64,000 nt of DNA from Pseudomonas sp. RC10. Lineage in GTDB: Bacteria > Pseudomonadota > Gammaproteobacteria > Pseudomonadales > Pseudomonadaceae. A program made the translations under genes and the position numbers. The stretch lies in NCBI RefSeq assembly GCF_038397775.1, contig NZ_CP151650.1:3968001-4032000 (forward strand), in the 5' to 3' direction. Shown piece by piece: positions 34,573 to 44,289 of this stretch (its first letter is position 1; each line of letters begins with the position of its first letter). Under the pieces are notes generated by a model that saw nothing but the letters and a program-made list of their open reading frames with translations, searched no databases and was not told the DNA's origin.

Positions 34573-35733
34573 TCAGAACGGCCCCACCACCGCCGCCGCG
34601 CCGGGAACCTGCCCATTCGCCTCAGCCGCCAGCTCCGTGTAATGCCGCCGATGAGCCAATGCCTGCCCCTGTTCATCGAACAAATGACACCGCGCACCTG
34701 ACACCCCAATCGACAACGCCTGCCCGGCTTTCACCGAGGACAAACCGTCGCCCTTGATCATGAGGTCGCTGCCGTCGTCGGTTTCGGCGTGGGTGAAGGT
34801 TTCGCCGCCGAGGTGTTCGACGACCCTGGCGAGCGCAGGGATCTGCGCTTCGCCTGATCCTTGTTCGGACAGGTGCTCCGGCCGCAAACCCAGCGTCAGC
34901 GGGTCGCCGGGTTTGACGCCCTCGCCGTTGACCGGCACCCACAACGTCCCGCCCCCCGGCAGATTCACCTGCACGCCGTCGGCGCTGACCGCTGCTGCCG
35001 AGACCTTGAGAAAGCTCATCTGCGGCGAACCGATGAACCCCGCGACGAAGCGGTTGCGCGGGTGGTGGTACAGCTCCAGGGGCGAGCCGACCTGTTCGAT
35101 GCCGCCCTTGTTCAGCACCACGATTTTGTCGGCGAGGGTCATGGCTTCGACCTGATCGTGGGTGACGTAGACCATGGTCGCTTGCAGGTCGGCGTGGAGT
35201 TTGGCGATCTCGATGCGCATCTGCACCCGCAGCGAGGCGTCGAGGTTGGAGAGCGGCTCGTCGAACAGGAACACCTCCGGCTCATGGACGATGGCGCGCC
35301 CGATGGCCACCCGCTGCCGTTGCCCGCCGGAGAGCGCCTTGGGTTTACGGTCGAGCAAAGGTTCGAGCTGAAGGATACGGGCGGCGTTGCGCACTTTGGC
35401 TTCGATCTGGTCTTTGGGGAGTTTTTGCATCTTCAGGCCGAAGGCGATGTTGTCGTAGACCGACATGTGCGGGTACAGCGCGTAGGACTGGAACACCATG
35501 GCCACTCCGCGATCGGCCGGCTCCAGGTAGGTCACGTCTCGCGTGCCGATGCGAATCTGGCCCTGGGTGATGCTTTCCAGGCCGGCGATGCAGCGCAGCA
35601 GGGTCGATTTGCCGCACCCGGACGGCCCGACGAAGACCACGAACTCGCGGCTTTCGATACTCAAGTGGATGTCATGCAACACCTTGATGTCGCCGTAGGC
35701 TTTCTCGACGCCACTCAGACTGAGCTCAGTCAA
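34573..35733 (-). CDS. Sugar/polyol ABC transporter ATP-binding protein (UgpC/MalK type)
   Basis: 386 residues. Walker [10 protein letters not shown] (residues 36-44), Q-loop in [11 protein letters not shown], signature [10 protein letters not shown], Walker B VFLFDEP and H-loop YVTHD. The C-terminal 130 residues form the TOBE/regulatory domain of the MalK group. It energises a carbohydrate importer; the matching binding protein and permeases are transcribed the opposite way at 37064-40334. A REPIN and a divergent promoter lie between. Confidence 0.92.
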   Translation of the reverse strand: MTELSLSGVEKAYGDIKVLHDIHLSIESREFVVFVGPSGCGKSTLLRCIAGLESITQGQIRIGTRDVTYLEPADRGVAMVFQSYALYPHMSVYDNIAFGLKMQKLPKDQIEAKVRNAARILQLEPLLDRKPKALSGGQRQRVAIGRAIVHEPEVFLFDEPLSNLDASLRVQMRIEIAKLHADLQATMVYVTHDQVEAMTLADKIVVLNKGGIEQVGSPLELYHHPRNRFVAGFIGSPQMSFLKVSAAAVSADGVQVNLPGGGTLWVPVNGEGVKPGDPLTLGLRPEHLSEQGSGEAQIPALARVVEHLGGETFTHAETDDGSDLMIKGDGLSSVKAGQALSIGVSGARCHLFDEQGQALAHRRHYTELAAEANGQVPGAAAVVGPF

Positions 35734-35785
35734 AATCGTATCCCCTGAATTATTGTTGTTGTGGTCTTGGCAACACCGATCAATT

Positions 35786-35875
35786 GTAGGAGTGAGCTTG
35801 CTCGCGATGGCGGACTGTCGGCCTCCATATTCATGACAGATAGAACGCCATCGCGAGCGAGCTCACTCCTACAGG
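35786..35875. repeat. REPIN, GTAGGAGTGAGCTTGCTCGC type
   Basis: GTAGGAGTGAGCTTGCTCGC opposed by GCGAGCGAGCTCACTCCTAC. It sits just behind the ATPase start and upstream of the dehydrogenase promoter, an unusual place, since most REPINs here follow stops. Confidence 0.85.
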
Positions 35876-35894
35876 TGCTTGTTCATTCCGGAAC

Positions 35895-35948
35895 TTGACA
35901 GCCATTCATTTCGCTCTACGATCATTTGTAATTCTAAAAATACAAATG
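35895..35948 (+). promoter_or_regulatory. Promoter and operator of the polyol operon
   Basis: TTGACA (35895-35900) and TACGAT (35917-35922) are spaced 16 bases, a plausible sigma-70 promoter. Directly after, CATTTGTA (35923-35930) and TACAAATG (35941-35948) form a perfect inverted repeat with a 10-base spacer, overlapping the expected transcription start. This fits repression by the SorC-family protein encoded at 40366; binding is inferred. Confidence 0.55.
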
Positions 35949-35964
35949 TCAAGGAGCACACCGA

Positions 35965-36996
35965 ATGCGGGCTGCGTACATCCATGGCATCCGGGACATC
36001 CGCATCGGTGAAAAGCCCGTGCCAGTACCGGTGGGCGACGAGGTGTTGCTGCGCGTGAGCGCGGTCGGCGTCTGCGGCAGCGACCTGCATTACTTCAAGG
36101 AAGGCGCCATCGGCCACGCCAAAATCACGCAGCCGTTCATCGCCGGGCATGAATTCGCCGCCCGCGTGGTCGAGGATCAACCCGCCCTCGGGCTGAAGGC
36201 CGGCCAATTGGTGGCAGTCGATCCGGCCAAACCCTGCGGCCAATGCGAATGGTGCCATCGTGGCCACGTCAATCTTTGCCCCCACGTTCAATTCCTCGGC
36301 TCTCCCCCGCACACCCACGGGGCGATGACCGAATACATCGTCGTCTCGCCAAGCCAGATCTACGCCGTCCCTGACCCCTTCACCCCGGTGCAGGCCGTGA
36401 TGTTGGAGCCATTGGGCGTGGCGATTCACGCGATGGACCTGGCAGGCACGAAAAAACTCTTCGAAACCGTCGCCATCATCGGCTGCGGCCCCATCGGCCT
36501 GTGCCTGTTGCAACTGGCGCGAAGGCTGTGCAAGAAAGCCATTTACGCCATCGACCCGATCAACTACCGCACTGAAAAAGCCCGGCAACTCGGCGCCGAT
36601 GAGGTCGCCGCCGACCACGCTGCGATTGCCGAATGGACCCACGGCCGTGGCGTCGATCTGGTGCTGGAAGCCACCAATTCCCCGGAAGGTTTTCAGATCG
36701 CCGCGCAGTCCGCGCGCATCGGTGGTCGCGTGGTGCTGGTCGGCATTCCCGATGGCGATCAATACACCCCGCTCAGCGCGTCGTTGCTGCGGCGCAAGGG
36801 TCTGGACATCCGCATGTCACGGCGCATGGGCCATGTGTACGACCGGGCGATTCAACTGGTGGCTCAGGGGGCGGTGGACGTGGATTGCCTCGTCACCCAT
36901 CGCTTCGATCTGCAACAGGCGGCGGAAGCGTTCAGCTACCCCTCGGAATTTCTCGACGGCGCGCTGAAAACCATCGTGCTGCCGCACCCGGACTAG
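35965..36996 (+). CDS. Zinc-dependent medium-chain polyol dehydrogenase
   Basis: 343 residues. Catalytic zinc ligands appear in GVCGSDLHYF and GHEF; structural zinc Cys in PCGQCEWCHRGHVNLC; NAD-binding GCGPIGL. The pattern matches sorbitol/xylitol/L-idonate dehydrogenases. It likely oxidises a sugar alcohol to a ketose for the kinase encoded at 42254. AAGGAG lies upstream of the ATG. It is the first gene of the transporter transcription unit. Confidence 0.88.
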   Translation: MRAAYIHGIRDIRIGEKPVPVPVGDEVLLRVSAVGVCGSDLHYFKEGAIGHAKITQPFIAGHEFAARVVEDQPALGLKAGQLVAVDPAKPCGQCEWCHRGHVNLCPHVQFLGSPPHTHGAMTEYIVVSPSQIYAVPDPFTPVQAVMLEPLGVAIHAMDLAGTKKLFETVAIIGCGPIGLCLLQLARRLCKKAIYAIDPINYRTEKARQLGADEVAADHAAIAEWTHGRGVDLVLEATNSPEGFQIAAQSARIGGRVVLVGIPDGDQYTPLSASLLRRKGLDIRMSRRMGHVYDRAIQLVAQGAVDVDCLVTHRFDLQQAAEAFSYPSEFLDGALKTIVLPHPD

Positions 36997-37063
36997 ATCA
37001 CTCAGACACGCGCATCTGCGCACACCGCGTACTCCTCATCCACAACAATAAAGAGGTCACGTC

Positions 37064-38410
37064 ATGAAGAAGCTGGTATGGAACGCCCTGGCCCTGTCGA
37101 TTGCGCTGGGGTCCGCCCTGGGTTCAAGCGCAGCGCAGGCCTGGACCCTCGAAGAAGCGTCGGCCCCTTACAAGGGCACGGAAATCAAGGCGATTTTCCT
37201 CGACCGTCCCGGTTACGCCGCCGCCATCAAACTGCTGCCGGAATTCGAGAAGAAAACCGGGATCAAGGTCAGCTACGAAACCATCCCCTACGAAAACAGC
37301 CGCGAGCGCCAGGTGCTGAGTTTCACGTCCGGCGAACAGCTGGACGTGGTGCTGACCGACGTCGTGTGGATCGGCGAATTCGCGGGCAACGGCTGGCTGG
37401 AACCGATCACCACCTTCACCAAGGACAGCAAGCTGGCGGACCCGGATTTAAAGCTCGACGGCTTCTTCCCGATCCTTCTCAAATCCTTCGGCGGCTGGGG
37501 TGATGAAACCTATGGCCTGCCTTTTGATAACTATTCGGGGCTGCTGTTTTACAACAAGTGCATGCTCAAGGACGCCGGGTTCGACAAGCCGCCTGCGACG
37601 TGGGAGGAAGTGCTCAAGGACTACGGGCCGAAGCTTACCGACAAGGCCAAGGATCGCTACGCCTACGCGCTGCAATCGCGACGCGGCGAGACGCAGTCGG
37701 CGGACAGTTTCATGCGTTTCCTCTGGCCGTTCGGCGGGTCGCTGCTGGACGCCAACTTCAAGTCCAACCTGAATTCGAAAGAGTCGCAACAAGGCCTGCA
37801 ATTCCGTCAGGACCTGATGAAGTTCATGCCGCCGGGCATCGTCGATTACGACCACAACGAAGCGGTCAACGCCCTCGCCCAAGGCAAGGTGGCGATGATT
37901 ACCGAGTGGTCGGCGTTCTACGGCACCCTGGCCGACCCGAGCAAATCCAAGATCACCGATTGCCTGGCCGTGGCCACCGAACCCAAAGGCCCGGCCGGTC
38001 TGAAGCCTGCATTGGGCGGTTTCTCGCTGGGGGTCAATTCCAAATCCGAGGACAAACAGAAAGCCGCCGCATGGCTGTTCATTCAGTGGGTGACGTCGGA
38101 AGCGATGGCCAAACCGTACCTGGAAGCGGGTGGCGTGAGTGGCCGGATGTCGGTCTACAAAGACCCGGACGTGCAGAAGAAGTATCCGTTCGTGCAGCCG
38201 ATGGTGACCTCATGGGAAGGCGGCGTGCCGGACTACCGCCCTCGTTTCCCGCAATGGCCTGAAGTGTCCGAAGTGGTGGGCGAAAACGGCACCGCGATCA
38301 TGCTCGGTAAGTCGAGCGTGGCGGACGGGGCCAAGGCCATCGGGACCAAAATGGAGGACATCCTGAAGAAGGCCGGTTACTACGATGGCAAGGTGAAGTT
38401 GCTGAAATAG
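37064..38410 (+). CDS. Extracellular solute-binding protein of a sugar/polyol ABC importer
   Basis: 448 residues, with signal peptide [20 protein letters not shown] to AQA. Family 1 binding protein pattern: [20 protein letters not shown] near the N terminus, [21 protein letters not shown], and [16 protein letters not shown]. Similar to the mannitol/sorbitol (SmoE/MtlE) class. Periplasmic ligand capture for the permeases at 38561 and 39468. A REPIN follows it inside the operon. Confidence 0.9.
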   Translation: MKKLVWNALALSIALGSALGSSAAQAWTLEEASAPYKGTEIKAIFLDRPGYAAAIKLLPEFEKKTGIKVSYETIPYENSRERQVLSFTSGEQLDVVLTDVVWIGEFAGNGWLEPITTFTKDSKLADPDLKLDGFFPILLKSFGGWGDETYGLPFDNYSGLLFYNKCMLKDAGFDKPPATWEEVLKDYGPKLTDKAKDRYAYALQSRRGETQSADSFMRFLWPFGGSLLDANFKSNLNSKESQQGLQFRQDLMKFMPPGIVDYDHNEAVNALAQGKVAMITEWSAFYGTLADPSKSKITDCLAVATEPKGPAGLKPALGGFSLGVNSKSEDKQKAAAWLFIQWVTSEAMAKPYLEAGGVSGRMSVYKDPDVQKKYPFVQPMVTSWEGGVPDYRPRFPQWPEVSEVVGENGTAIMLGKSSVADGAKAIGTKMEDILKKAGYYDGKVKLLK

Positions 38411-38420
38411 TGCTTTAACC

Positions 38421-38510
38421 CTGTAGGAGCCAGCTTGCTGGCGAAAGGGAGGTGTCAGGCGTCGCAAAGTTGACTGACACACCGCTTTCGCCAGCAAGCC
38501 GGCTCCTACA
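38421..38510. repeat. REPIN inside the ABC transporter operon
   Basis: GTAGGAGCCAGCTTGCTGGC on the left and GCCAGCAAGCCGGCTCCTAC on the right. It lies between the binding-protein and first permease genes. In E. coli the malE-malF REP occupies the same place and stabilises the upstream mRNA, raising binding-protein levels; a similar role here is inference. Confidence 0.85.
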
Positions 38511-38560
38511 AGGAATTTGCACCGTTACACACGCCTAGGCCTGACCAGAGATCCACCACC

Positions 38561-39466
38561 ATGCCCAATAACAAACAACGCGTGTTCCCCACCCTGTGGA
38601 ACAACACCCGTGCCGCCTTCTCCTTCCTCGCCCCCGCCACCGTCGCGCTGGCGTTGATCGGGATTTTCCCGACGGTGTTCGCGCTGGTGAATTCCTTTCG
38701 CCAGTACAACCTCGCCCGTCCCAAGGACGCGACGCCGTTCATCGGTTTTGACAATTACCTCAACGTCCTCAACGACGCGTCGTTCTGGGCGGCGCTGGGG
38801 CGGACGGGGCTGTTCCTGATCACGGTCGTCCCGATTCAACTGGCCCTCGGCCTGGTCATCGCCCTGCTCCTGCACAAACCCGGCCTCTCAGGGTTCAAGC
38901 TGTTGGCTCGGATGAGCCTGGTGATCCCGTTGGCCACAGCCCCCGCCGTTGCCGGGCTGATCGGGCGGCTGATTTTCAACCGTGATTTCGGTGTTGCCAA
39001 TGCGCTGCTGGCGATGCTCAACGTCGGCCCCGTGGAATGGCTGGGCGACACCACCAACGCCTTTATCGCCGTGGCGTTGATGGACATCTGGCAATGGACG
39101 CCCTTCTGCGCCCTGGTGCTGCTCGCCGGGCTGACCATGGTGCCCAACGAAATCGAAGAAGCCGCGCGTCTCGAAACCCGCAGCCGCTGGCAGATCGTGC
39201 GCTATGTGCAGCTGCCGTTTTTGCTGCCCAGCGCCACGGTGATCCTGATCCTGCGCACCGCCGACATCCTGAAAATGTTCGACACCGTGTTCACCATGAC
39301 CCGTGGCGGGCCGGGCGCTGCCACCGAACTGGTCAGCGTGTACATCCAGCGCATCGGTTTCCGGGTGTTCGATCAGGGCGTGGCGTCGGCGCAGGCGATT
39401 CTGCTGCTGATCCTGACCATCGTGCTGGCGCGGCTGTACATCAAATTCGTCTACCGGGAGATCTGA
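38561..39466 (+). CDS. ABC transporter permease (MalF type)
   Basis: 301 residues, six hydrophobic helices. The cytoplasmic EAA loop reads EIEEAARLETRSRWQIVRYVQLPFL. It pairs with the permease beginning one base after its stop to form the membrane channel of the polyol importer. Confidence 0.9.
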   Translation: MPNNKQRVFPTLWNNTRAAFSFLAPATVALALIGIFPTVFALVNSFRQYNLARPKDATPFIGFDNYLNVLNDASFWAALGRTGLFLITVVPIQLALGLVIALLLHKPGLSGFKLLARMSLVIPLATAPAVAGLIGRLIFNRDFGVANALLAMLNVGPVEWLGDTTNAFIAVALMDIWQWTPFCALVLLAGLTMVPNEIEEAARLETRSRWQIVRYVQLPFLLPSATVILILRTADILKMFDTVFTMTRGGPGAATELVSVYIQRIGFRVFDQGVASAQAILLLILTIVLARLYIKFVYREI

Positions 39467-39467
39467 C

Positions 39468-40334
39468 ATGGCCACCGTTTCCGCTGCAAAAGTCGTGGCC
39501 GCCCCCGTGCGGGTCAAACCGAAGACGAAGGTCAACGCTTGGCATTTGGTGGGCCTGCTGGCAATCTTCCTGTTCGCCGTGTTCCCCTTCTACTGGATGG
39601 TCGCCACCAGCATGAAGACCCAGGCCGAAGCCCTCGCTTCGCCGCCGATCTGGGCCTTCACCCCGCACCTGGATAACTACGTGAAAGTGCTGTTCGAGCG
39701 CGACGTCTTGCACAGCCTCGGCAATTCGCTGATCGTCGCGGCGTGCACCACGGTGCTGTCGGTCGGCCTCGGCACCCCGGCGGCGTATGCTTTGGCGCGC
39801 TTTGAATTCAAAGGCAAGGAAGACCTGTGGTTCTGGTTTATCACCAACCGGATGCTCAGCCCGATTGTCGTGGCGCTGCCGATTTTTCTCATGGCGCGCA
39901 ACCTCAGCCTGATCGACACCCACCTGGTGCTGATTCTGGTCTACCTGACGTTCAACCTGCCCATCGTGGTGTGGATCTGCACCGACCAGTTTCGCGGCGT
40001 GCCGAAGGACCTCGACGAAGCGGCGCGGCTGTCCGGCGCCTCGCGCTTCACGATCTTCTGGCGCATTGCGCTTCCGCTGGCGATGCCGGGGGTCGCGGTG
40101 TCGGCAATCTTCTCGTTCATCTTCTCGTGGAACGAGCTGTTGTATGCGCTGGTGCTGACCCGCAACGCCGCCCGCACCGCGCCGGTCACGGCCACCAGTT
40201 TCATGAGCGGCTACGATTTGCCCTGGGGCGAGATCATGGCCACCGGCACGCTGATCGTGTTCCCGGTGATCATTTTCGCGTTGATGGTTTCAAAGCATCT
40301 GGTACAAGGTCTGACCATGGGCGCCGTAAAGTAG
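39468..40334 (+). CDS. ABC transporter permease (MalG type)
   Basis: 288 residues, starting one base after the MalF-type stop. Six hydrophobic helices; EAA loop DLDEAARLSGASRFTIFWRI. The hydrophobic stretch LLAIFLFAVFPFYWMVATS gives the first helix. Second subunit of the channel; the SorC regulator gene follows 31 bases later. Confidence 0.9.
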   Translation: MATVSAAKVVAAPVRVKPKTKVNAWHLVGLLAIFLFAVFPFYWMVATSMKTQAEALASPPIWAFTPHLDNYVKVLFERDVLHSLGNSLIVAACTTVLSVGLGTPAAYALARFEFKGKEDLWFWFITNRMLSPIVVALPIFLMARNLSLIDTHLVLILVYLTFNLPIVVWICTDQFRGVPKDLDEAARLSGASRFTIFWRIALPLAMPGVAVSAIFSFIFSWNELLYALVLTRNAARTAPVTATSFMSGYDLPWGEIMATGTLIVFPVIIFALMVSKHLVQGLTMGAVK

Positions 40335-40365
40335 GCGCGTCGCTTCCCGCGCCAAGGACACTGCC

Positions 40366-41346
40366 GTGCAGAACCGCTATCCCGAGTTCTCCCCCGACAC
40401 CGACCCGGTGAACGCGGAGGACCAACTGAATATCCGTATCGCCTGGTACTACTACGTCAACAACATGACCCAGCAGCAGATCGCCGACCGCCTCGGCATC
40501 ACCCGTCTGCGGGTCAACAAGGCCCTCGCCACCTGCCGCGAAACCGGCGTGGTGCAGATCCGCATCAATTCGCCGCTGGCGTCGTGCATCGCGCTGGAAG
40601 ACCAGTTGCAGGAGCGTTTCGGGCTGGAACGCGTGACCGTCGTGCCCTCCCCTGACGACCCGTCGACGATCTTTCGCGTGCTTGGCGTCGGGGTGGCGCC
40701 GAGCATTGAGGAATACCTCGTTGACGGCTCGATCATCGCGGTCGGTTGGGGCCGCACGCTGCGTCAGGCGGTGCGTGAACTGCAAGGCCGCACGCTGCCG
40801 AACATGACCGTGGTGTCGCTGCTCGGCGGTTTGCATTACGGCTCGGCGAACAACACCGTGGAAATCGCGTCGAGCCTGGCCACGCTGTTCGGCGGCTCCT
40901 ATTACTACCTCGCGGCGCCGCTGTTCGCGCCGTCCGAGCAATACCGCAGCATGATCCTCGAAGAAGCCTCGGTGCAGGACGTGTTGGGCAAGGCGCGCCA
41001 GGCCGATCTGGCATTGCTGACCGTGGGGGATTTGAGCGAACGCTCGTTGATGCTCGAACTGGGGTTGGTCAACCCGGAAGACGCCCGCTCCCTGCGCGCC
41101 GCCGGTGCAGTGGGCGATTTGCTGGGCCGCTGGCTTGACCGCGACGGCATCGAGGTCAACCACCCGCTGAACCGACGGGCCATCTCACTGGACCCCGATG
41201 ACCTGCGCAAGATCAAGAAAGTGGTGCTGGTGTCGGGCGGTCCGTACAAGGCGGAAATCATTCGCGCCGTGCTGCTGCGCAACGTGGTCCATGAACTGGT
41301 GATCGACGAAAGCGCCGCCCTTGAATTGCTGGCCCAGGACAACTGA
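40366..41346 (+). CDS. SorC-family sugar-binding transcriptional regulator
   Basis: 326 residues from GTG 40366 with AAGGA upstream. The N-terminal helix-turn-helix is MTQQQIADRLGITRLRVNKA near residues 34-53, and the rest is the SorC sugar-phosphate-binding domain (LGVGVAPSIEEYL, VGWGRTLRQAV, VVSLLGG). These regulators sense phosphorylated sugars. The likely operator is the inverted repeat at 35923-35948. It is encoded at the end of the operon it probably controls. Confidence 0.88.
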   Translation: MQNRYPEFSPDTDPVNAEDQLNIRIAWYYYVNNMTQQQIADRLGITRLRVNKALATCRETGVVQIRINSPLASCIALEDQLQERFGLERVTVVPSPDDPSTIFRVLGVGVAPSIEEYLVDGSIIAVGWGRTLRQAVRELQGRTLPNMTVVSLLGGLHYGSANNTVEIASSLATLFGGSYYYLAAPLFAPSEQYRSMILEEASVQDVLGKARQADLALLTVGDLSERSLMLELGLVNPEDARSLRAAGAVGDLLGRWLDRDGIEVNHPLNRRAISLDPDDLRKIKKVVLVSGGPYKAEIIRAVLLRNVVHELVIDESAALELLAQDN

Positions 41347-41386
41347 CCGTTCGCAGACGATCGCTCGTCAGGCGCCAAGCCCAGCC

Positions 41387-41493
41387 CCTGTAGGAGCGAA
41401 TTCATTCGCGAAGGTGGGTCAGGCAACACAGCGCTGTCGACCGAACGGACCTTACGTCGGAATGCCGCCCAGAATGAATTCCCTCCCACGGGT
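41387..41493. repeat. REPIN, left half intact, right half degenerate
   Basis: CCTGTAGGAGCGAATTCATT is intact; the right half (AGAATGAATTCCCTCCCACG) has several changes. It occupies most of the 201-base gap between the regulator and SDR genes. Confidence 0.65.
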
Positions 41494-41547
41494 TTGGCCG
41501 CGTAAACGAATGACTGAATCACTTTATCTTTGATGAGAGCGCACACC

Positions 41548-42267
41548 ATGGCCACCCACGATTTCCTCGGCAAACGCATTCTGGTCACTGGCGCGGGCAA
41601 GGGCATTGGCCGCGAGACCGTGCAGTGGCTGACCCGCTGCGGCGCCGAGGTCATCGCCTTGGGGCGTAACCCGGATGACCTCGCCTACTGCGAGCAAACG
41701 CTGGTGGTGGACCTCGCCGATGCGGCCGCCACCCAGGCCGCTGTGACGACGATGCTGCCCATCGACCTACTGGTGAATTGCGCCGGGGTCGTGGAGCTGG
41801 AGTCGGTCCTCGACACCTCGGTGGAGACCTTCGATCACCTGATGGCGGTCAATACCCGGGCGCCGATGGTCATCGCCCAAGTGGTGGCCCGGGATTTGAT
41901 CAGGCGCGGCGTGCCAGGGGCCATCGTCAACGTGTCGAGCCTGGCCGCAGCGGTGGGCACGCGCGATCACCTCGCCTATTGCGCGTCGAAAGCGGCGCTG
42001 GATGCCATGACGCGGGTGATGGCCGTGGAATTGGGGCCGCACGGGATTCGGGTCAACAGCGTCAACCCGGTGGTGACGCTGACACCGATGGCCGAAAAAG
42101 CCTGGAGCGACCCGGCCAAGTCCGCGTCGATGCTGTCGCGTATTCCGCTGGGACGTTTCGTTCAGCCCAGCGAAATCGCCTCGACCATCGCCTTCCTGCT
42201 GAGCGACGACGCGGCGATGATCAACGGCGTGACGCTGACCGTGGACGGGGGTTTCAGCGCGGGTTGA
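41548..42267 (+). CDS. Short-chain dehydrogenase, L-xylulose reductase (DCXR)-like
   Basis: 239 residues from ATG 41548. Cofactor motif TGAGKGIGRETVQ, NAG-type motif LLVNCAGV, catalytic Ser in VNVSSLAA, and YCASK. Several blocks match animal and fungal L-xylulose reductase: GVPGAIVNVSS, VMAVELGPHGIRVNSVNP, and WSDPAKSASMLSRIPLGRF. That enzyme interconverts L-xylulose and xylitol with NADPH. Bacterial relatives also act on other polyols, so the substrate is not certain. Its 3' end overlaps the convergent kinase by 14 bases. Confidence 0.85.
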   Translation: MATHDFLGKRILVTGAGKGIGRETVQWLTRCGAEVIALGRNPDDLAYCEQTLVVDLADAAATQAAVTTMLPIDLLVNCAGVVELESVLDTSVETFDHLMAVNTRAPMVIAQVVARDLIRRGVPGAIVNVSSLAAAVGTRDHLAYCASKAALDAMTRVMAVELGPHGIRVNSVNPVVTLTPMAEKAWSDPAKSASMLSRIPLGRFVQPSEIASTIAFLLSDDAAMINGVTLTVDGGFSAG

Positions 42268-43786
42268 AACGTAAACCGAGCTGGGCCAGACGCGGGTACA
42301 AATCCCGCAGGCGGGGGTAGAGTTCGCTGTACAGCGCCAATAGCTCGCGATGGAATTCCCGCAGCGCCGGGTTGGGCAGAAAGGTTTCGCCGTCCTGAGT
42401 CATGACCTGTGCGGCGCTGGCAAAATCTTCGTACCATCCTGCTCCGACAGCCGCCGCAATGCCCGCGCCCAGACTCGATGCTTCTTGCGTCGTGGCACGA
42501 ATCACCGGCCTGTCGGTGATGTCGGCGATGATTTGGCACCACAACCGGCTCGCAGCGCCTCCGCCAATGGCGACGAAGGTGTTCACCGGCTCGCCGGTCG
42601 CCTGCACCATGTGTTGAGTGGCGACGGCCTGTTCCAGCGCGATGCCTTCCAGCACGGCGCGGTAGATTTCCGCGCGGCCGTGGTCCGGCGACAACCCCAG
42701 CAGACAACCCCGCGCGTCCTGATCCCAGTAAGGGTTCATCACGCCGTTCCAGTACGGCAACAGCATCAGGCCCGCGCTGCCAGGGGCCACTCGCGACGCT
42801 TCGATTTCCAGACGGATCAGGCTGTCAGGCTGGGCCACGACGTCGATCTCGAAAAACTGTTTGAGCAGGCTGTTGATCAGCAAGGTGCCGGAGCGCAGCG
42901 AGGTTTCCAGCACGTAGCCCTGGCGATCGATGGCGCACAACGTACGAAAGGCGTCGTGGACGCGGGGCGTTTCGGCGTAAACACCGGAAACGATGGCCGT
43001 GCCCAGATTCAGGTAGGCCGTGCCTGCGCTGACCACGCCAATCCCCAACCCGCCCGCCTGACCGTCGCCCCCGCCTGCCACCACGGGCGTACCGGCGGGC
43101 AGACCGGTGAGGGTTTCGGCATCGTCCGTCACAGCGCCCAGTACTGAGCCGGGCGCGAATGCCGTGGGGAAGCAGTCGCTGTCGAGGGGGATCGGCAGTG
43201 CGCTCAGTACGTCATCCGCCCAACGATGCTGGTGGATGTCGAAGGCGCCAAACGGGTCGGCGCTGGCCCAACTGGTGACGAACTGGCCGGTGAGCTTGCG
43301 CACCAGCCAGGCGTGGGGTTCATAGACGTGGCGAATCTGCCGGAACAGTTCCGGCTCGGCATCGGCCAGCCACGCCAGGCTGTAAATGGCCGGCGCCCAG
43401 TCGTGGGGTTTGCCGGTGATGCTGTGCAGACGTTCGTGGCCAACCCGATGACAGAGCGCCGCGACTTCATCTTTGCGACGCTCGTCGAGCCAGAGAATGG
43501 CGGGCCGCAGCAGGCGATCCTCGGCGTCAGTGACGGCCACGGTTTCCCGTTGATTGACGATGGAAACGGCCGCGATGGCCGAGCCTTCGACCAACCGCAT
43601 CAGCGCCGTGACCGCCTGTTGCGTGGCCCGCCACCAGTCTTCCGGGTCCTGCTCGTACGCATTGGGCGCCGGTCGCGACAGCCCCAACGGCGCCCGCGCC
43701 TGCGCCACCAACACGCCCCGCGCATCCCAGGCAATGGCCTTGCAGGTGGTCGTGCTCAGATCGATACCGATAACCAGCTTATGCAT
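42254..43786 (-). CDS. FGGY-family carbohydrate kinase, xylulokinase-like
   Basis: 510 residues from ATG 43786 (MHKLVIGIDLSTTTCKAIAW). The first phosphate-binding motif is IGIDLSTTTCK; WLDERR, the Asp-containing VAGGGDGQAGGLG, and AIGGGAASRLWCQIIADI complete the family pattern. It phosphorylates a ketose from the dehydrogenase steps, most likely D-xylulose to xylulose 5-phosphate, feeding the pentose phosphate pathway. It converges on the SDR gene. Confidence 0.87.
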   Translation of the reverse strand: MHKLVIGIDLSTTTCKAIAWDARGVLVAQARAPLGLSRPAPNAYEQDPEDWWRATQQAVTALMRLVEGSAIAAVSIVNQRETVAVTDAEDRLLRPAILWLDERRKDEVAALCHRVGHERLHSITGKPHDWAPAIYSLAWLADAEPELFRQIRHVYEPHAWLVRKLTGQFVTSWASADPFGAFDIHQHRWADDVLSALPIPLDSDCFPTAFAPGSVLGAVTDDAETLTGLPAGTPVVAGGGDGQAGGLGIGVVSAGTAYLNLGTAIVSGVYAETPRVHDAFRTLCAIDRQGYVLETSLRSGTLLINSLLKQFFEIDVVAQPDSLIRLEIEASRVAPGSAGLMLLPYWNGVMNPYWDQDARGCLLGLSPDHGRAEIYRAVLEGIALEQAVATQHMVQATGEPVNTFVAIGGGAASRLWCQIIADITDRPVIRATTQEASSLGAGIAAAVGAGWYEDFASAAQVMTQDGETFLPNPALREFHRELLALYSELYPRLRDLYPRLAQLGLRFNPR

Positions 43787-43930
43787 GCGCGCCCTGCTCT
43801 CCAACCGTCCGTGATCACCCCGGAATTGAGGGCAAGACTAGCCGAAATCCAGTGAAAGATCCGCGTCCGGCTTTGGCTTGAACGGTTGGCTCAGGCTTGA
43901 CCCCATTCTGTCGGGCAGCCACCTATCCTT

Positions 43931-44036
43931 CTGTGGGAGCGAACGCGTTCTGCGCGGCATTCCGACGAGGGGCCGGTGCGGCCGATACATCTCCGTCGTC
44001 TGATACATCTTTCGCGAATGAATTCGCTCCTACAGG
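43931..44036. repeat. REPIN, GTGGGAGCGAA type
   Basis: Left arm CTGTGGGAGCGAACGCGTTC (partly changed), right arm GAATGAATTCGCTCCTACAG. First of two side by side in the 503-base gap (43787-44289) between the kinase and hotdog genes. Confidence 0.75.
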
Positions 44037-44097
44037 TGAAAACCTGGCGAGTCAGAAACCTCGCTACAACGCCTCCAATCAGGCGGAACACATAACC

Positions 44098-44189
44098 CCT
44101 GTAGGAGCGAATTCATTCGCGAGAGGCCGGTGCGGCCAATACATCTCCATCGTCTGATACACCATTCGCGAATGAATTCGCTCCTACAG
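44098..44189. repeat. REPIN, GTAGGAGCGAATTCATTCGCGA type
   Basis: CTGTAGGAGCGAATTCATTC with GAATGAATTCGCTCCTACAG. The spacers of this and the preceding element share AATACATCTCC / GATACATCTCC and CGTCTGATAC, so the two arose by duplication. Confidence 0.85.
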
Positions 44190-44289
44190 AGAACGGCCAC
44201 TGAACGAGGCAGCGGCTTGGCCGCATTGCTCCGTTGACAATCCCCGCCCGCTCATCAAGGCTTGCGCTGCCCATCACTCAGGAGTCGTC

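Noticed and set aside
43931..44189. Possible CRISPR-like array of GAATTCATTCGCGA repeats
   Set aside because: The repeats are inverted, not direct, irregularly spaced and of REP type; no cas genes.
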